A stretch of 64,000 nucleotides of DNA from Brevundimonas sp. (GTDB taxonomy: Bacteria; Pseudomonadota; Alphaproteobacteria; Caulobacterales; Caulobacteraceae): the NCBI RefSeq assembly GCF_016742135.1, contig NZ_JACVCG010000001.1, positions 620,001 to 684,000 on the forward strand. The letters run 5' to 3'. The notes under the pieces are model-generated. The model did not search any database. It was given only the letters and a program-made list of their open reading frames with translations, and was not told the origin of the DNA. Below are positions 53,536-63,300 of this stretch, one piece after another (position 1 is the stretch's first letter; each line of letters begins with the position of its first letter). The position numbers and the translations under genes were made by a program.

Positions 53536-54252
53536 ATGGCGGATCGGCGGAGCGAGGCTGTCGGGGCGCTGGTCCGGACACTGGGATACGATTTCCGCGA
53601 TCCTTCCCTGCTGGAGCGTGCCCTGACCCATCCCAGCGTGGGCGAGGGCGCGTCCCGGGATGCCGTCGGCCGGCCCATTCTGGACAACCAGAGGCTTGAG
53701 TTCTTTGGCGACCGGGTGCTGGGCCTGCTGGTCTCTGAACGGTTGATGCGCGACTTCCCCCATGCGGACGAGGGCGAGATGTCCTCGCGCCTGCATGGTC
53801 TGGTCGACAAGGCCGCCTGTGCCCGGGTGGCCGAGACGGCTGGCGTGGGGCCGGCCCTGCGGATGTCCCCCGGCGAGAGCAAACAGGGGGGGCGGCGCCG
53901 CGACGGCATCCTGGCCGACGCCATGGAAGCCATCCTGGCGGCCGTTTACTTTGACGGAGGGCTGGACGTCGCGCGCCAGGTGTTTGAGCGCCTGTGGAAG
54001 GACGAACTGGCCAATCCATCCTCACGAAGCCTCAGCAATCCGAAATCCGTCCTGCAGGAGTGGTCGCTGAAGGTCGGGCGGGGGCTGCCGGCCTATCGCG
54101 TCGTCGAACGAACGGGCAGTGATCACGCCCCGACCTTTCGCGTCGAAGTGACGATCAGCGGCACGGATGCCTTGACCGCGACCGGTCGTTCGCGTCAGGA
54201 GGCGGAGAAGGCGGCCGCCCTGGCCCTGCTGAAGCGTGAAGGCGTGATTTGA
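53536..54252 (+). CDS. rnc: Ribonuclease III
   Basis: A 238-residue double-strand-specific RNase for rRNA and mRNA processing. NQRLEFFGDRVLGLLVSE is the signature with catalytic Glu and Asp, and DAMEAILAAVYFDGG the second acidic site. The double-stranded RNA-binding domain occupies about 165-235 (NPKSVLQEWSLKVGRGLPAYRVVE). It overlaps era by four bases (TTGA). The lepB-rnc-era order is the classic one. Confidence 0.96.
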   Translation: MADRRSEAVGALVRTLGYDFRDPSLLERALTHPSVGEGASRDAVGRPILDNQRLEFFGDRVLGLLVSERLMRDFPHADEGEMSSRLHGLVDKAACARVAETAGVGPALRMSPGESKQGGRRRDGILADAMEAILAAVYFDGGLDVARQVFERLWKDELANPSSRSLSNPKSVLQEWSLKVGRGLPAYRVVERTGSDHAPTFRVEVTISGTDALTATGRSRQEAEKAAALALLKREGVI

Positions 54253-55205
54253 CCCCAGATACCTCCCAGACCGGAACCCGGGCCGGATTCGTGGCTGTGA
54301 TCGGCGCGCCCAACGCCGGCAAGTCCACCCTGGTCAATCGGCTGACGGGCTCCAAGGTCTCGATCGTCACCCAGAAGGTGCAGACCACCCGGTTTCCGGT
54401 GCGTGGCATCGTCATGGATGGCCAGACCCAGATGGTGCTGGTCGATACGCCCGGCATCTTCAATCCTCGACGCCGACTGGACCGCGCCATGGTCGCCTCG
54501 GCCTGGGAAGGGGCGGAGGAGGCGGACGCCGTCGTGCATCTGGTCGATACGTCCGCCCAGATGGCCATTGGTGAAGGCAAGGGGTCGCCCGCCGACCGCC
54601 GCGCGGTCGAGGATGTCGAAACCATCATCGAGTCGCTGAAGGGGCGGGACAGCAAGGCCATCCTGGCCCTCAACAAGATCGACGGGCTGAAGCGCGAGTC
54701 GATGCTGAAGGTCATGACCGAGTTGTTCAACACCGGGGTCTACAGCGATGTCTTCCTGATTTCAGCGGCGACCGGTGACGGCGTGCTGGACCTGAAGGCT
54801 CATCTGGCCGGCCTGATGCCGGAGGGGCCATGGCTGTATCCCGAGGACCAGAGCGCCGACCTGCCGCTGCGCGTCCTGGCGGCCGAGATCACGCGCGAGA
54901 AGGTGTTCCTGCGGGTGCATGAGGAACTGCCCTATTCGGCGGCGGTCGAAACCACGGCCTTTGAGGAACGCGACGACGGGTCGGTGCGGATCGAGCAGAC
55001 CATCTATGTCGAGCGCGACAGCCAGCGCCCGATTGTGCTGGGCCGTTCCGGCCAGACCCTGAAATGGATCGGCCAGAAGTCGCGTGAGGAGCTGACCCTG
55101 CTGTTGGATCGGCCCGTTCACCTGTTCCTGACCGTCAAGGTCGATCCGAAATGGCAGGACTCACGGGCTCTTTACGCGCAGTTTGGGCTGACATTCGATA
55201 TCTAG
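54249..55205 (+). CDS. era: GTPase Era
   Basis: A 318-residue GTP-binding protein for 30S subunit maturation. G1 is GAPNAGKSTLVN, G3 is DTPGIF, G4 is NKID and G5 ISAATGDG. The C-terminal KH domain (about 225-310) holds VLGRSGQTLKWIGQKSREEL and binds the 3' end of 16S rRNA. The start is TTG 54249, overlapping the rnc stop. In many relatives recO follows; here a serine hydrolase does. Confidence 0.95.
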   Translation: MTPDTSQTGTRAGFVAVIGAPNAGKSTLVNRLTGSKVSIVTQKVQTTRFPVRGIVMDGQTQMVLVDTPGIFNPRRRLDRAMVASAWEGAEEADAVVHLVDTSAQMAIGEGKGSPADRRAVEDVETIIESLKGRDSKAILALNKIDGLKRESMLKVMTELFNTGVYSDVFLISAATGDGVLDLKAHLAGLMPEGPWLYPEDQSADLPLRVLAAEITREKVFLRVHEELPYSAAVETTAFEERDDGSVRIEQTIYVERDSQRPIVLGRSGQTLKWIGQKSREELTLLLDRPVHLFLTVKVDPKWQDSRALYAQFGLTFDI

Positions 55206-55211
55206 GGTCAG

Positions 55212-56429
55212 ATGAGACCCTTACCGATTCTTGCCGGCCTTGCGGCGCTGGCTGTTCTGATCGCAATGGCATGGACGGTGGCGGTGCGGACCGACGCCGC
55301 CCATGGCACGGCCGAGGCTGCGTCCGGCCCTGCTGTCCGGGCCCGCCCGCCAGTCATGGTGGTCGAGGACATGCCCCGGCTCAAGGCATCCCTGGATGCC
55401 ATGGCCGACAGCGGCCGGTTTACCGGCGCGGTTCTGGTGGCGCGTGGAGACCAGGTGCTGTTCCGGCAGGTCTATGGCATGGCGGATCGCGAGGCCGGCC
55501 GCCCCTTCGAACTCGACACCCCCCTGCGGCTGGCGTCGGTCAGCAAGATGTTCACGGCTGCCGCCATCCTGCGGCTGCAGGACGAGGGCGTGCTGAGCGT
55601 CGAGGATCCGGTCTGTGACTGGATCGCCGACTGTCCGCAGGCGTGGTCGGACATCCGCGTCGGGCATCTGATCTCTCACCAGTCGGGTATTCCTGACCTG
55701 ATGGCGCGGCCCGGTTGGGGGACCCGGCGCGTCACCCCGGCCACGCTGGATGAGCTGACCCGCGACAGCGCGCTGTATAATCTGCAGTTCGAGCCGGGGA
55801 GTCGGGTCCGCTACAACAACGCGGGCTTCAATCTGGCTGCCGCCGTGGTCGAGGCTGCGACGGGCATGCCTTTCCCGACCTATCTGGAGCGCACCTTTTT
55901 TGAGCCACTGGGCATGACCCGCACGGGCTATGACGCGGTGCCGGACCTGGCCATGGGCTATGCGAATTTCCCCGCGGGGGTTACGCCCCAACCGGGAGCA
56001 AATGTCAGCATCATTCCGGGGGCGGGCGCCCTGTCGTCGACGGTGGACGATCTGCTGGCCTGGACATGGGCGCTGCATCGCGGCGGACTACTAAGTCCCG
56101 AGGCCCATGCGGCCCTGATCGCGGATCACGCGCCGGTCGATACACCCGACGAACGCCGGGGCGGACCGCGCCGCCACTGGGGGTATGGCCTGTTCACCCG
56201 GGCATTGGGCCTACAGGTCGAGCCGGCGTTTGACGACGTCCAGATTTATCACACCGGCAGCTGGTCCGGCTTTCGCAACATGGTGATCTGGCAACCCGAG
56301 GGAGAGGTCGTCGTGATCGTTCTTGCGAACAACTACCACCGGCGGGACGAGGTTTTCCTGATCAGCCAGCAGGCCGTGGCCGAGGCGCTGGGACGGCCCT
56401 TTCCCGAACGGATCGTCCCCCGCGACTGA
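55212..56429 (+). CDS. Serine hydrolase, beta-lactamase/penicillin-binding-protein fold
   Basis: A 405-residue exported protein. An N-terminal hydrophobic segment (about 5-25) is a signal or anchor. SVSKMFTAAAIL holds the catalytic SxxK, and YNNAGFNLAAAV the YxN motif. The third motif seems to be HTGSWSGF near the end. The family includes class C beta-lactamases, DD-peptidases and esterases; resistance should not be inferred from fold alone. It lies six bases after era and converges on rsmA, the stops being TGA CCC TCA. Confidence 0.85.
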   Translation: MRPLPILAGLAALAVLIAMAWTVAVRTDAAHGTAEAASGPAVRARPPVMVVEDMPRLKASLDAMADSGRFTGAVLVARGDQVLFRQVYGMADREAGRPFELDTPLRLASVSKMFTAAAILRLQDEGVLSVEDPVCDWIADCPQAWSDIRVGHLISHQSGIPDLMARPGWGTRRVTPATLDELTRDSALYNLQFEPGSRVRYNNAGFNLAAAVVEAATGMPFPTYLERTFFEPLGMTRTGYDAVPDLAMGYANFPAGVTPQPGANVSIIPGAGALSSTVDDLLAWTWALHRGGLLSPEAHAALIADHAPVDTPDERRGGPRRHWGYGLFTRALGLQVEPAFDDVQIYHTGSWSGFRNMVIWQPEGEVVVIVLANNYHRRDEVFLISQQAVAEALGRPFPERIVPRD

Positions 56430-56432
56430 CCC

Positions 56433-57242
56433 TCAGGCCAGGGCGTCGGCCAGCCGCAGGAAGCCGGCGACGTCGACGGTTTCGGCCCGGGCGTCCGGTT
56501 CGATACCGGCCGCTTCGCACAGGGCCGCTCCGCCGAGCGACTTCAGACTGGAGCGCAGCATCTTGCGACGCTGGCCAAAGGCGGCGGCCGTCACTGTCTC
56601 CAGCTTGCGAATTCGGTCTGCGGCCAGCCGTTGCGCATGGGGCACCAGATGCACGACCGCCGAAGCCACCTTGGGCGGCGGGGTGAAGGCGGCGGCCGGC
56701 AGGGTCATGACCATCCGCGTCTCGCAAAGGGCCTGGCTGATGACTGCCAGACGTCCGTAAGCCGCGTCTCCGGGCTGGGCCACCACGCGCTGCGCGACTT
56801 CCTTCTGGAACATCAGCGTCATGGAGGCCGGGGTCCACGGGCCGGTCAACCACTTGATCAGCAGGGCCGTCCCCACATTGTAGGGCAGGTTTGACACCAG
56901 GTGCGCCGGGCCGTCGACCAGGGTCCGCTCATCGACCTTGAGGGCGTCACCCTCGACCAGACGCAGCCGATCGCTGCCGTCGTCCAGCTCGCCAAGCAGG
57001 GGCAGGAAACGGGCGTCCTTTTCGATGGCGATCACGTGACCGGCGTCGCTCTCCATCAGGGCGCGTGTCAGACCGCCGGGGCCGGGGCCGACCTCGATCA
57101 CGGCATCGCCCGCGAACGGTCCGGCCAGCCGGGCGATCTTGCGCGTGACATTCAGGTCCAGCAGGAAATGCTGGCCGAAGCTCTTCTTCGCCATCAGCCC
57201 GTGGGCGTCGAGCGATTGGCGCAGGGATGGGAGGTCGCTCAT
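56433..57242 (-). CDS. rsmA: 16S rRNA dimethyladenosine transferase RsmA (KsgA)
   Basis: A 269-residue enzyme that dimethylates A1518 and A1519 of 16S rRNA. KKSFGQHFLLDLNVTRKIA begins the fold, VIEVGPGPGGLTRAL binds SAM, and SNLPYNVGTALLIKWL is the NLPY catalytic motif. FGQRRKMLRSSLKSL is the conserved C-terminal domain signature. Its start overlaps the pdxA stop by four bases, in the order surA-pdxA-rsmA seen in many proteobacteria. Confidence 0.96.
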   Translation of the reverse strand: MSDLPSLRQSLDAHGLMAKKSFGQHFLLDLNVTRKIARLAGPFAGDAVIEVGPGPGGLTRALMESDAGHVIAIEKDARFLPLLGELDDGSDRLRLVEGDALKVDERTLVDGPAHLVSNLPYNVGTALLIKWLTGPWTPASMTLMFQKEVAQRVVAQPGDAAYGRLAVISQALCETRMVMTLPAAAFTPPPKVASAVVHLVPHAQRLAADRIRKLETVTAAAFGQRRKMLRSSLKSLGGAALCEAAGIEPDARAETVDVAGFLRLADALA

Positions 57243-58234
57243 GCTGCGGTGACCCGGCGGTCGGCCATGGCACGGGCCAGATGGAGCGCCGCAGTCAGGC
57301 TGTCGGGGCGGGCGATGCCCTTTCCGGCGATATCGAACCCGGTCCCGTGGTCCGGTGAGGTTCGCACGATGGGCAGGCCCAGACTGGCATTCACGCCGCC
57401 CCAGAAGTCCAGCGTCTTGACCGGGATCAGCGCCTGATCGTGATACAGGCAGAGCACGGCATCATAGGTCTGGCGGGCCTCGTCGTGGAAAAGAGTGTCG
57501 GACGGCCGCGGGTCGCTGATGTTAAGACCTTCGGCCCTTAGTGCGGTGGCCGTGGGGATCAACACCTCCTGCTCCTCAAGGCCGATGGAGCCGCCTTCGC
57601 CGGCATGGGGGTTCAGCCCCGCCAGCGCCAGGCGCGGTCGGGGGATGCCGAAATCCCGAATCAGGGCTTCATGGGTCACCCGGGCCACGCGGCTGACCCG
57701 TTCGGCGGTGACCAGTTCGGGAACCTGCGACAGGGGCGAATGGATGGTGATCAGACAGGCGCGAAGGTCCCTGGCGGTCAGCATCATCACCGGACCCCGC
57801 GTCTGGCTCCAGGGGGCCTCCGCCGTCAGTTCGGCGATGAATTCCGTATGTCCGGGAAAGCGAAACCCGGCCTGGTAGAGCGGGGCCTTGGCGATCGGGG
57901 CGGTGACCATGCCTGCGGCAGCACCGTCGAGGCACAGGCGGACAGCCGTCTCGATCCAGCCGGTGATGGCCGGGGCATGCGCGGGATCGGCGCGCCCGGG
58001 CGTGACCGGGGTGCTGACAGGCTGATCCAGCACGGGAACGGCGCGATCGAACACACTCGCCGTCGACGCGGGGTCCGTCACCACCTCGACCGGAACATGA
58101 TCGGCCATCAGCCGCGCATCGCCCACGACCACAAAGGGTGAAGGCCGGGCCTTCCATGCAGCGGCGATGATCTCGGGACCCACGCCGGCCGGTTCGCCCA
58201 TGGTCAGGGCAAGCGGCGGCACAGGCCGGGTCAT
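57239..58234 (-). CDS. pdxA: 4-hydroxythreonine-4-phosphate dehydrogenase
   Basis: A 331-residue NAD-dependent enzyme of vitamin B6 synthesis, giving the substrate for PdxJ (51170). LALTMGEPAGVGPEI is the N-terminus, FPGHTEFIAELT and LYHDQALIPVKTLDFWGGVN provide metal-binding His residues. The ATG at 58234 overlaps the surA stop by one base (TGATG); a GTG one codon earlier is less likely. Confidence 0.96.
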   Translation of the reverse strand: MTRPVPPLALTMGEPAGVGPEIIAAAWKARPSPFVVVGDARLMADHVPVEVVTDPASTASVFDRAVPVLDQPVSTPVTPGRADPAHAPAITGWIETAVRLCLDGAAAGMVTAPIAKAPLYQAGFRFPGHTEFIAELTAEAPWSQTRGPVMMLTARDLRACLITIHSPLSQVPELVTAERVSRVARVTHEALIRDFGIPRPRLALAGLNPHAGEGGSIGLEEQEVLIPTATALRAEGLNISDPRPSDTLFHDEARQTYDAVLCLYHDQALIPVKTLDFWGGVNASLGLPIVRTSPDHGTGFDIAGKGIARPDSLTAALHLARAMADRRVTAA

Positions 58235-59565
58235 CACTTCATCTCGATGAGGGCATCAGCGCGCAGGTCGCGCATATAACGACGGCCCAGCATGGACAGA
58301 TTGGCACGCAGCAGCTGCGACTCAACATCGCGATAGGTCGGCATGTCCGCCGATCCCACGCGACGACCGCACAGACCGACCAGGTGCAGACCCAGCGGGG
58401 TCCGGATCGGTTCGCTGACCTCACCCACCTGGGCCGAACGGGCAAACGGCTGGAACTGCGGTGCAAGGTTCAGCACATCGCTTTCCCCCAGATCAGAGCC
58501 CAGCAGGCCCGGCTCCGCAGTGGCGCGCGCCACCATGGTCTGGCAGGTCAGTTGGGGGCGAACGGCCATCAGACGCTGGGCTGCGGCCTCGACCTCGGCT
58601 TCGCTCGCGGTTTCGGGCAGTTCGACCATGATCTGGCTGAGCTGCACGAGGCTGGTGGCGGACCCCTCGCGCTTGTCGCGCATGTAGATGATGTAGACGC
58701 CGCCCTCGACAACGATGGGGTTGGACAGCTGTCCGATGTCCAGGTTGTCGAACGCCTGTTGCAGGGCCGGGGCGACAGTTCCCTCGACCACCCAGCCGGC
58801 ATCGCCGCCGCGCACGGCTGTCGGTGCCGCCGAGAATTGCTGGGCCACGGCCTGGAAGGGCGCGCCCTGGATCATCTGCTGGATCAGTTGCTGACCGCCG
58901 GAGATCGCGGCCTGCATGCCCCCGACCCGGTTGGCGTCGATATAGATTTCGCCGATCAGATACTGCTTCTTGGAGGCGGCTTCCTCATATTTGCGCAGGT
59001 TCTGTTCGACCTGGCTGCGGCTGACACGCGCGCGGCTGGAGAAGCGGCCCCCGACCAGTTCACGCCAGCCAATGGCGGTGCGGATCTGCTCGCGAACCGT
59101 GCGGGCGTGGATACCGGCCGAGGCAAGGGCCTGCATATACTGGCCAGGCGTCATGCCGGCCTGTTGGGCCATGGCCGCGATCTCGGAGTCGACTTCTTCA
59201 TCGGTGATGATCAGGCTCGGGAATTTGGCGATCTCCTGGGCCTGGAGATGCTCGTCGATCAACATGTCCAGGGCTTCGCGCTGGATTTGGGCGATGTTCT
59301 CCGCAGTCGGCTGAACCTCGCTCATGACGATGATCAGCAGCATGCGCTGGCGCAGGTCGTAGCCAGTAATGACGCGGTCGTTGACCGTGGCGACAATGCC
59401 ATCCTGGATCTGGAATTCGGCCTGCTGTACGCGCGGCTGCGCCGGACGGTCAGAGGCCGGGTTCAGTGTGCCCGCCGAGGTGGGAGGGGACTGGGTCTGG
59501 GCAAGGGCCGGGCTGGCCAGGGCCAGGAGCGCCGCAACCGCGATCACTGTACGCATGAAACGCAT
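58234..59565 (-). CDS. surA: Periplasmic peptidyl-prolyl isomerase SurA
   Basis: A 443-residue chaperone for outer-membrane proteins, including LptD encoded upstream. A signal peptide (ALLALASPALAQ) is followed by the SurA N-terminal domain (IQDGIVATVNDRVITGYDLRQRMLLIIV, outline). Next come a rotamase-like domain (GGDAGWVVEGTVAPALQQAF) and a second, more divergent one (SQPIRTPLGLHLVGL-like, about residues 395-415). ATGs at 59565 and 59556 are both possible starts. Confidence 0.9.
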   Translation of the reverse strand: MRFMRTVIAVAALLALASPALAQTQSPPTSAGTLNPASDRPAQPRVQQAEFQIQDGIVATVNDRVITGYDLRQRMLLIIVMSEVQPTAENIAQIQREALDMLIDEHLQAQEIAKFPSLIITDEEVDSEIAAMAQQAGMTPGQYMQALASAGIHARTVREQIRTAIGWRELVGGRFSSRARVSRSQVEQNLRKYEEAASKKQYLIGEIYIDANRVGGMQAAISGGQQLIQQMIQGAPFQAVAQQFSAAPTAVRGGDAGWVVEGTVAPALQQAFDNLDIGQLSNPIVVEGGVYIIYMRDKREGSATSLVQLSQIMVELPETASEAEVEAAAQRLMAVRPQLTCQTMVARATAEPGLLGSDLGESDVLNLAPQFQPFARSAQVGEVSEPIRTPLGLHLVGLCGRRVGSADMPTYRDVESQLLRANLSMLGRRYMRDLRADALIEMK

Positions 59566-59676
59566 GGTTCGTTCTTATTCCTCATACCGGTTCGGCGCAG
59601 GAGCCCTGTTCACTCAGCCCCGTATCGACGTAGATCGGCGCGAGGTCAAACCCGCCGCCCGTGTCTTGTGCCCCGC

Positions 59677-62157
59677 CTACCAGCGACTTTCGTTCCGATC
59701 ATAGCCTGACCCTCCAAAAGTGGCGAGGTTTAGGCGGATATAGATGCCGTCAGACGGGCCACTGGGTCTGACCCGGGTATTGTCCCGGCGATAGCCCAGC
59801 TCGAACCGGAAGCACTCGTCGTCGAACAGCAGGCCGATTTCGGAGCGGGTGATCAGGTCGCGCTCCAGATCCATGACACCGCGACCGGCGACGCCCCAAT
59901 TGCCCCAGACGAATTGCTGGCCGCGCAGTTCGATGAACTCATAGTTCCGGTTCAGCGGACCCCCCAGGGGGTTGGAGCGGTCGACGATATAGGTGACCGA
60001 GGCGGCATCGCGTCGTCTCCAGCTTGCCTCGACAGAGGCCTCCGCGCGGCGGATGTTGCCCGAGTCGTCCACCGTGGCATGGGCCCAGCCCCGCAGGCCA
60101 TCGGACGGGGAAAAGCTGCCCTGCACGACCCAGTCAGACGAAGACGAGACCAGGCCGCTGGGATCGTAAAAGGCCGGAGGTGCCAACGGATCCGGATTCG
60201 GGATCAGTGATCTCAGCCCGGGTTCCTCGTCATCGCGCCAGCTCTTGCCGATGAACAGGGAGGCCTCGCGGGCCTCGCCCCAAGTGTAGGTTGCCCGTGT
60301 TCCCAGCGTCAGGCGAACACCCCCCTCATAGAGATCGTGTCCGGGAAAACGGTCCATGCGGAACAGGGAACTCTCGTCCAGCTCCAGCGTCTGGCTGTCT
60401 TCATTGGGGATGCGGGGGTCAAGGTCACTGGCGGTCGACACCGACAGCTGGGCCCGGGGCTCGAGGATCAGGTCTCCACCGCTGGCAAAGGTCTTCAGCA
60501 GCGGGTACCGGACATCCAGGCCCGCGCTGAGCCGACCCCGACTGAGGGTTTCGGTTCCGGCGTCGAACGGCGGCGGCAGATCGTCAATGGAATACAGATC
60601 CACGCGTCCGTCCACGAACGGCTCCCAGATCACGCCGGCCTGGCTGACCAGCGCGCGACGCCAGTCGAAGCGGCCTGTGATCCGGCGGCTGTCGACCCCC
60701 GACAGCCCGGCCGGGACCGGATCGGGAACGACCTCCGGACGCAGCACGGGGCTGCCGACAAAATCATCCCGGAACAGCGCGACCGAGGACCCGCTCAACC
60801 GCAATCGACCCCCGAACACAGGGCCTGACGGCTCCCATCGGGCGGTGATCAGCGGAGCGACCACCGGCAGGCTGCTGTCGGCCTCGAATACGTTCAGACC
60901 CGGCGCGGCCTCATTGGGAATGGCGACCCTCAGGCTCTGGATGTCGAAGGCCGCGACCGAAACATAGCTGCGCCGCGTCTGGTGCTCGGTATAGAGCTGA
61001 CTGATCAGGCGGCGCTCGTCCCCATAATACAGGCCGTTGTCGGGATAGGGATTGCGCACGTCGTAGCGGTCGAACAGGGTCTTGTCCGAGATGCGTTCGA
61101 CCGTGAAGCCCCAGCGCCATGGACCCTCCGGATCGAAGCGCCCCGAGGCGAGCAGATAGCTGCGATGCTCCCGGTCCAGAGGGGTCGGGATGTCGTCGAT
61201 ACCGTCTCCGTCGATATCAAAATCACCAAAGGTCCGCTCATAGGTGTAGCCGCTGCGGACTTCGACCGTGCCGTCCGCAAACCGCCTGCGCCATTGCACA
61301 TTCAGCAGGGGAGCCACGCGGGTGTTGAACTGGGGGCTGATCAGCCAGTCCTCGGATGGCGAGACGACAAGCAGATAGGGCTGCTCGTACGAAAGACCCC
61401 GTTCCTCGTCGAACTCGATGATCGGCACCAGCAGGCCGCTGGCCCGTTCGACCGTCGGATCCGGGTGCCCGAAGAAGGGCAGGTACAGGACCGGGACGCC
61501 CCCGATCTTGAAGACGGCATTGCGATACAGGATGGCCCGCAAGTCCTCGTCCTGGACCACGCGCTCGGCCTGGATCGAGATGCTGGGCGTCTTGGGCCGG
61601 CCCTCCTCGTCGCAAATGGGGCACGGGGTGAAGAGCGCATAATTCAGCTCGTTCAGCGTGTCCGAGCGCCGCACGGCGGTGGCCGCCATCAGGCTGGCCC
61701 CGTTCTCGAGACGGGTGGCGAAATCGACGGCAACGCCGGTCTGAAGATCGTCTTCCAGCTCCAGCAGGGAGGCATAGACCACCGTCCCGTCCGGCGCGAC
61801 CAGCTCGACTTCGCCCAGGGCGCTGGCGGTCTGGTTCGCCAGATCATAGTCGATGCGACGCGCCTGGAGTGTGTGGTCGCGGAACCGGGCGAAGACCCGG
61901 GCTCCGTCCGGAGTGCCCTCGGCGGTCAATATGTCTCCGTCACGGGATACGGAGCCGGCATCCATGTACACGGCCTCGGCGGCCAGGCCATCCGCTGATC
62001 CGGCAACAGGAACGGGCGGCGTGGCGTCCTGGGCCCAGGCCTGTCCGGCCAGCAGCAGGGGCCCGCATGCCAGGGTCGCGACGCCCGCCAGCAGACGCCC
62101 GCGCAAATGGCTGTGCCGCGCGGCTTCCGGGGGGGACGAAATCCTGTCTTGCTTCAC
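59677..62157 (-). CDS. lptD: LPS-assembly outer-membrane protein LptD
   Basis: An 826-residue beta-barrel that inserts LPS into the outer leaflet. A signal peptide (about 18-42, ending GQAWAQ) is followed by the N-terminal OstA jellyroll (AEAVYMDAGSVSRDGDILTAEG) and then a long barrel with alternating aromatic strands, ending in ...GSGYDRNESRW. The start is a GTG with GAGG six bases upstream, since an overlapping ATG runs straight into a stop. It lies between lptG and surA, its chaperone. Confidence 0.93.
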   Translation of the reverse strand: MKQDRISSPPEAARHSHLRGRLLAGVATLACGPLLLAGQAWAQDATPPVPVAGSADGLAAEAVYMDAGSVSRDGDILTAEGTPDGARVFARFRDHTLQARRIDYDLANQTASALGEVELVAPDGTVVYASLLELEDDLQTGVAVDFATRLENGASLMAATAVRRSDTLNELNYALFTPCPICDEEGRPKTPSISIQAERVVQDEDLRAILYRNAVFKIGGVPVLYLPFFGHPDPTVERASGLLVPIIEFDEERGLSYEQPYLLVVSPSEDWLISPQFNTRVAPLLNVQWRRRFADGTVEVRSGYTYERTFGDFDIDGDGIDDIPTPLDREHRSYLLASGRFDPEGPWRWGFTVERISDKTLFDRYDVRNPYPDNGLYYGDERRLISQLYTEHQTRRSYVSVAAFDIQSLRVAIPNEAAPGLNVFEADSSLPVVAPLITARWEPSGPVFGGRLRLSGSSVALFRDDFVGSPVLRPEVVPDPVPAGLSGVDSRRITGRFDWRRALVSQAGVIWEPFVDGRVDLYSIDDLPPPFDAGTETLSRGRLSAGLDVRYPLLKTFASGGDLILEPRAQLSVSTASDLDPRIPNEDSQTLELDESSLFRMDRFPGHDLYEGGVRLTLGTRATYTWGEAREASLFIGKSWRDDEEPGLRSLIPNPDPLAPPAFYDPSGLVSSSSDWVVQGSFSPSDGLRGWAHATVDDSGNIRRAEASVEASWRRRDAASVTYIVDRSNPLGGPLNRNYEFIELRGQQFVWGNWGVAGRGVMDLERDLITRSEIGLLFDDECFRFELGYRRDNTRVRPSGPSDGIYIRLNLATFGGSGYDRNESRW

Positions 62158-62178
62158 ATCAACCTCGAACGGGGCGGC

Positions 62179-63300
62179 TCAGCCGTCCTCGGTATAGAAC
62201 AGCAGGGTGAAGGCTGCGAGCCCGGTCAGCACCGGAGGCAACCACGCAGCCAGGAAGGGCGGAATCACCTCTGCCGTCCCGAAGGCCGCGAAGGTCTGAT
62301 TTACGAAGAAAAAGGCGAAACCGAGGATGACGGCGGCGATCGACATGCGGGCCAGATCCCCCATCCGCATCAGCCGCAGGGAAAAGGCGGCGGCGAGGAT
62401 CGACATGGCGGCGAACATCAGCGGCGTCGCCAGCAGTTGATGCAGTCGCAGGCGATAGGCGGTCGACGAGAAGCCGGCCTGCTCAACGCGCCGGATCTGT
62501 GTCGGCAGGGCCCACAGCGACGTCGACTGGGGCCGGGCGAAGCGAGCAAAGGCTTCGTCCCTTGCCAGACTGGAGGGCAGGTCCAGCCGGGCATAGGAAA
62601 CAGCCCGCTGACCGGTCTGGGCGCCGACGGCATCGGTCAGCCGCCAGCTACCGGCCGTCAGGGCCGCCGAGGCGGCATCGATCCGCTCGACGAAGCTCAG
62701 CGCGCCGTTGTCGCCGACGGTATAGATGAAGACGGTCACGCCCTGCAGCCGCGCGCGGGCACTGTCCTGTTGTTCCGCGCGAATGATCATCTGCCGCTGA
62801 CTGTTGCCCTCGCGAATCCAGACCGCCCTGGGCTGATCCGCCTCGATCGGGGCAGACGACAGGCGGGCCCGCTCACGCTGGAACAGGCCGTCGCCCCACG
62901 CTGCGGCGGGCCCCAGCAGGGTGACCGTCAACACACCGAAGAGCAGCGCAGCGCCGGCGGCCGGCAGGACGAATCTCCAGGCGGAAAGGCCGGCGGCGCG
63001 CATGGCGATCAGCTCGCTGCGCCGGTTCAGACCGACGTAGGCGGCCAGCGTTCCGAACAGAAAGACGAAGGGCAGCAGCTGCAGGATGACCGCCGGAGAC
63101 TTCATGGCCATCAGCCCGAGGATGCGCAGGGCCGACAGGTCAACGTCGGAGCCAACTCCGCGAGAAATTTCGACGAAGTCGATCAACATGATCAGGCTGC
63201 CGATCACCGCCAGGGCGATGGTCAGGGCACGGGCCTGCTGGATCAGAACATAACGCTCGATCCGGCCGAGGCTCAGGATGCGGGTGGGCCTGAAGGTCAT
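62179..63300 (-). CDS. lptG: LPS export ABC permease LptG
   Basis: A 373-residue membrane subunit of the LptB2FG LPS extractor. It has three N-terminal helices (LTIALAVIGSLIMLIDFVEISRG, outline), a periplasmic beta-jellyroll domain (about 140-265) and three C-terminal helices. ELIAMRAAGLSAWRFVLP is the coupling-helix motif shared by LptF and LptG. Its ATG overlaps the lptF stop by four bases. Confidence 0.95.
   Translation of the reverse strand: MTFRPTRILSLGRIERYVLIQQARALTIALAVIGSLIMLIDFVEISRGVGSDVDLSALRILGLMAMKSPAVILQLLPFVFLFGTLAAYVGLNRRSELIAMRAAGLSAWRFVLPAAGAALLFGVLTVTLLGPAAAWGDGLFQRERARLSSAPIEADQPRAVWIREGNSQRQMIIRAEQQDSARARLQGVTVFIYTVGDNGALSFVERIDAASAALTAGSWRLTDAVGAQTGQRAVSYARLDLPSSLARDEAFARFARPQSTSLWALPTQIRRVEQAGFSSTAYRLRLHQLLATPLMFAAMSILAAAFSLRLMRMGDLARMSIAAVILGFAFFFVNQTFAAFGTAEVIPPFLAAWLPPVLTGLAAFTLLFYTEDG

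Noticed and set aside
55212..56429. Serine hydrolase as an antibiotic-resistance beta-lactamase
   Set aside because: SxxK and YxN are shared with esterases and DD-peptidases; nothing in sequence or context points to resistance.
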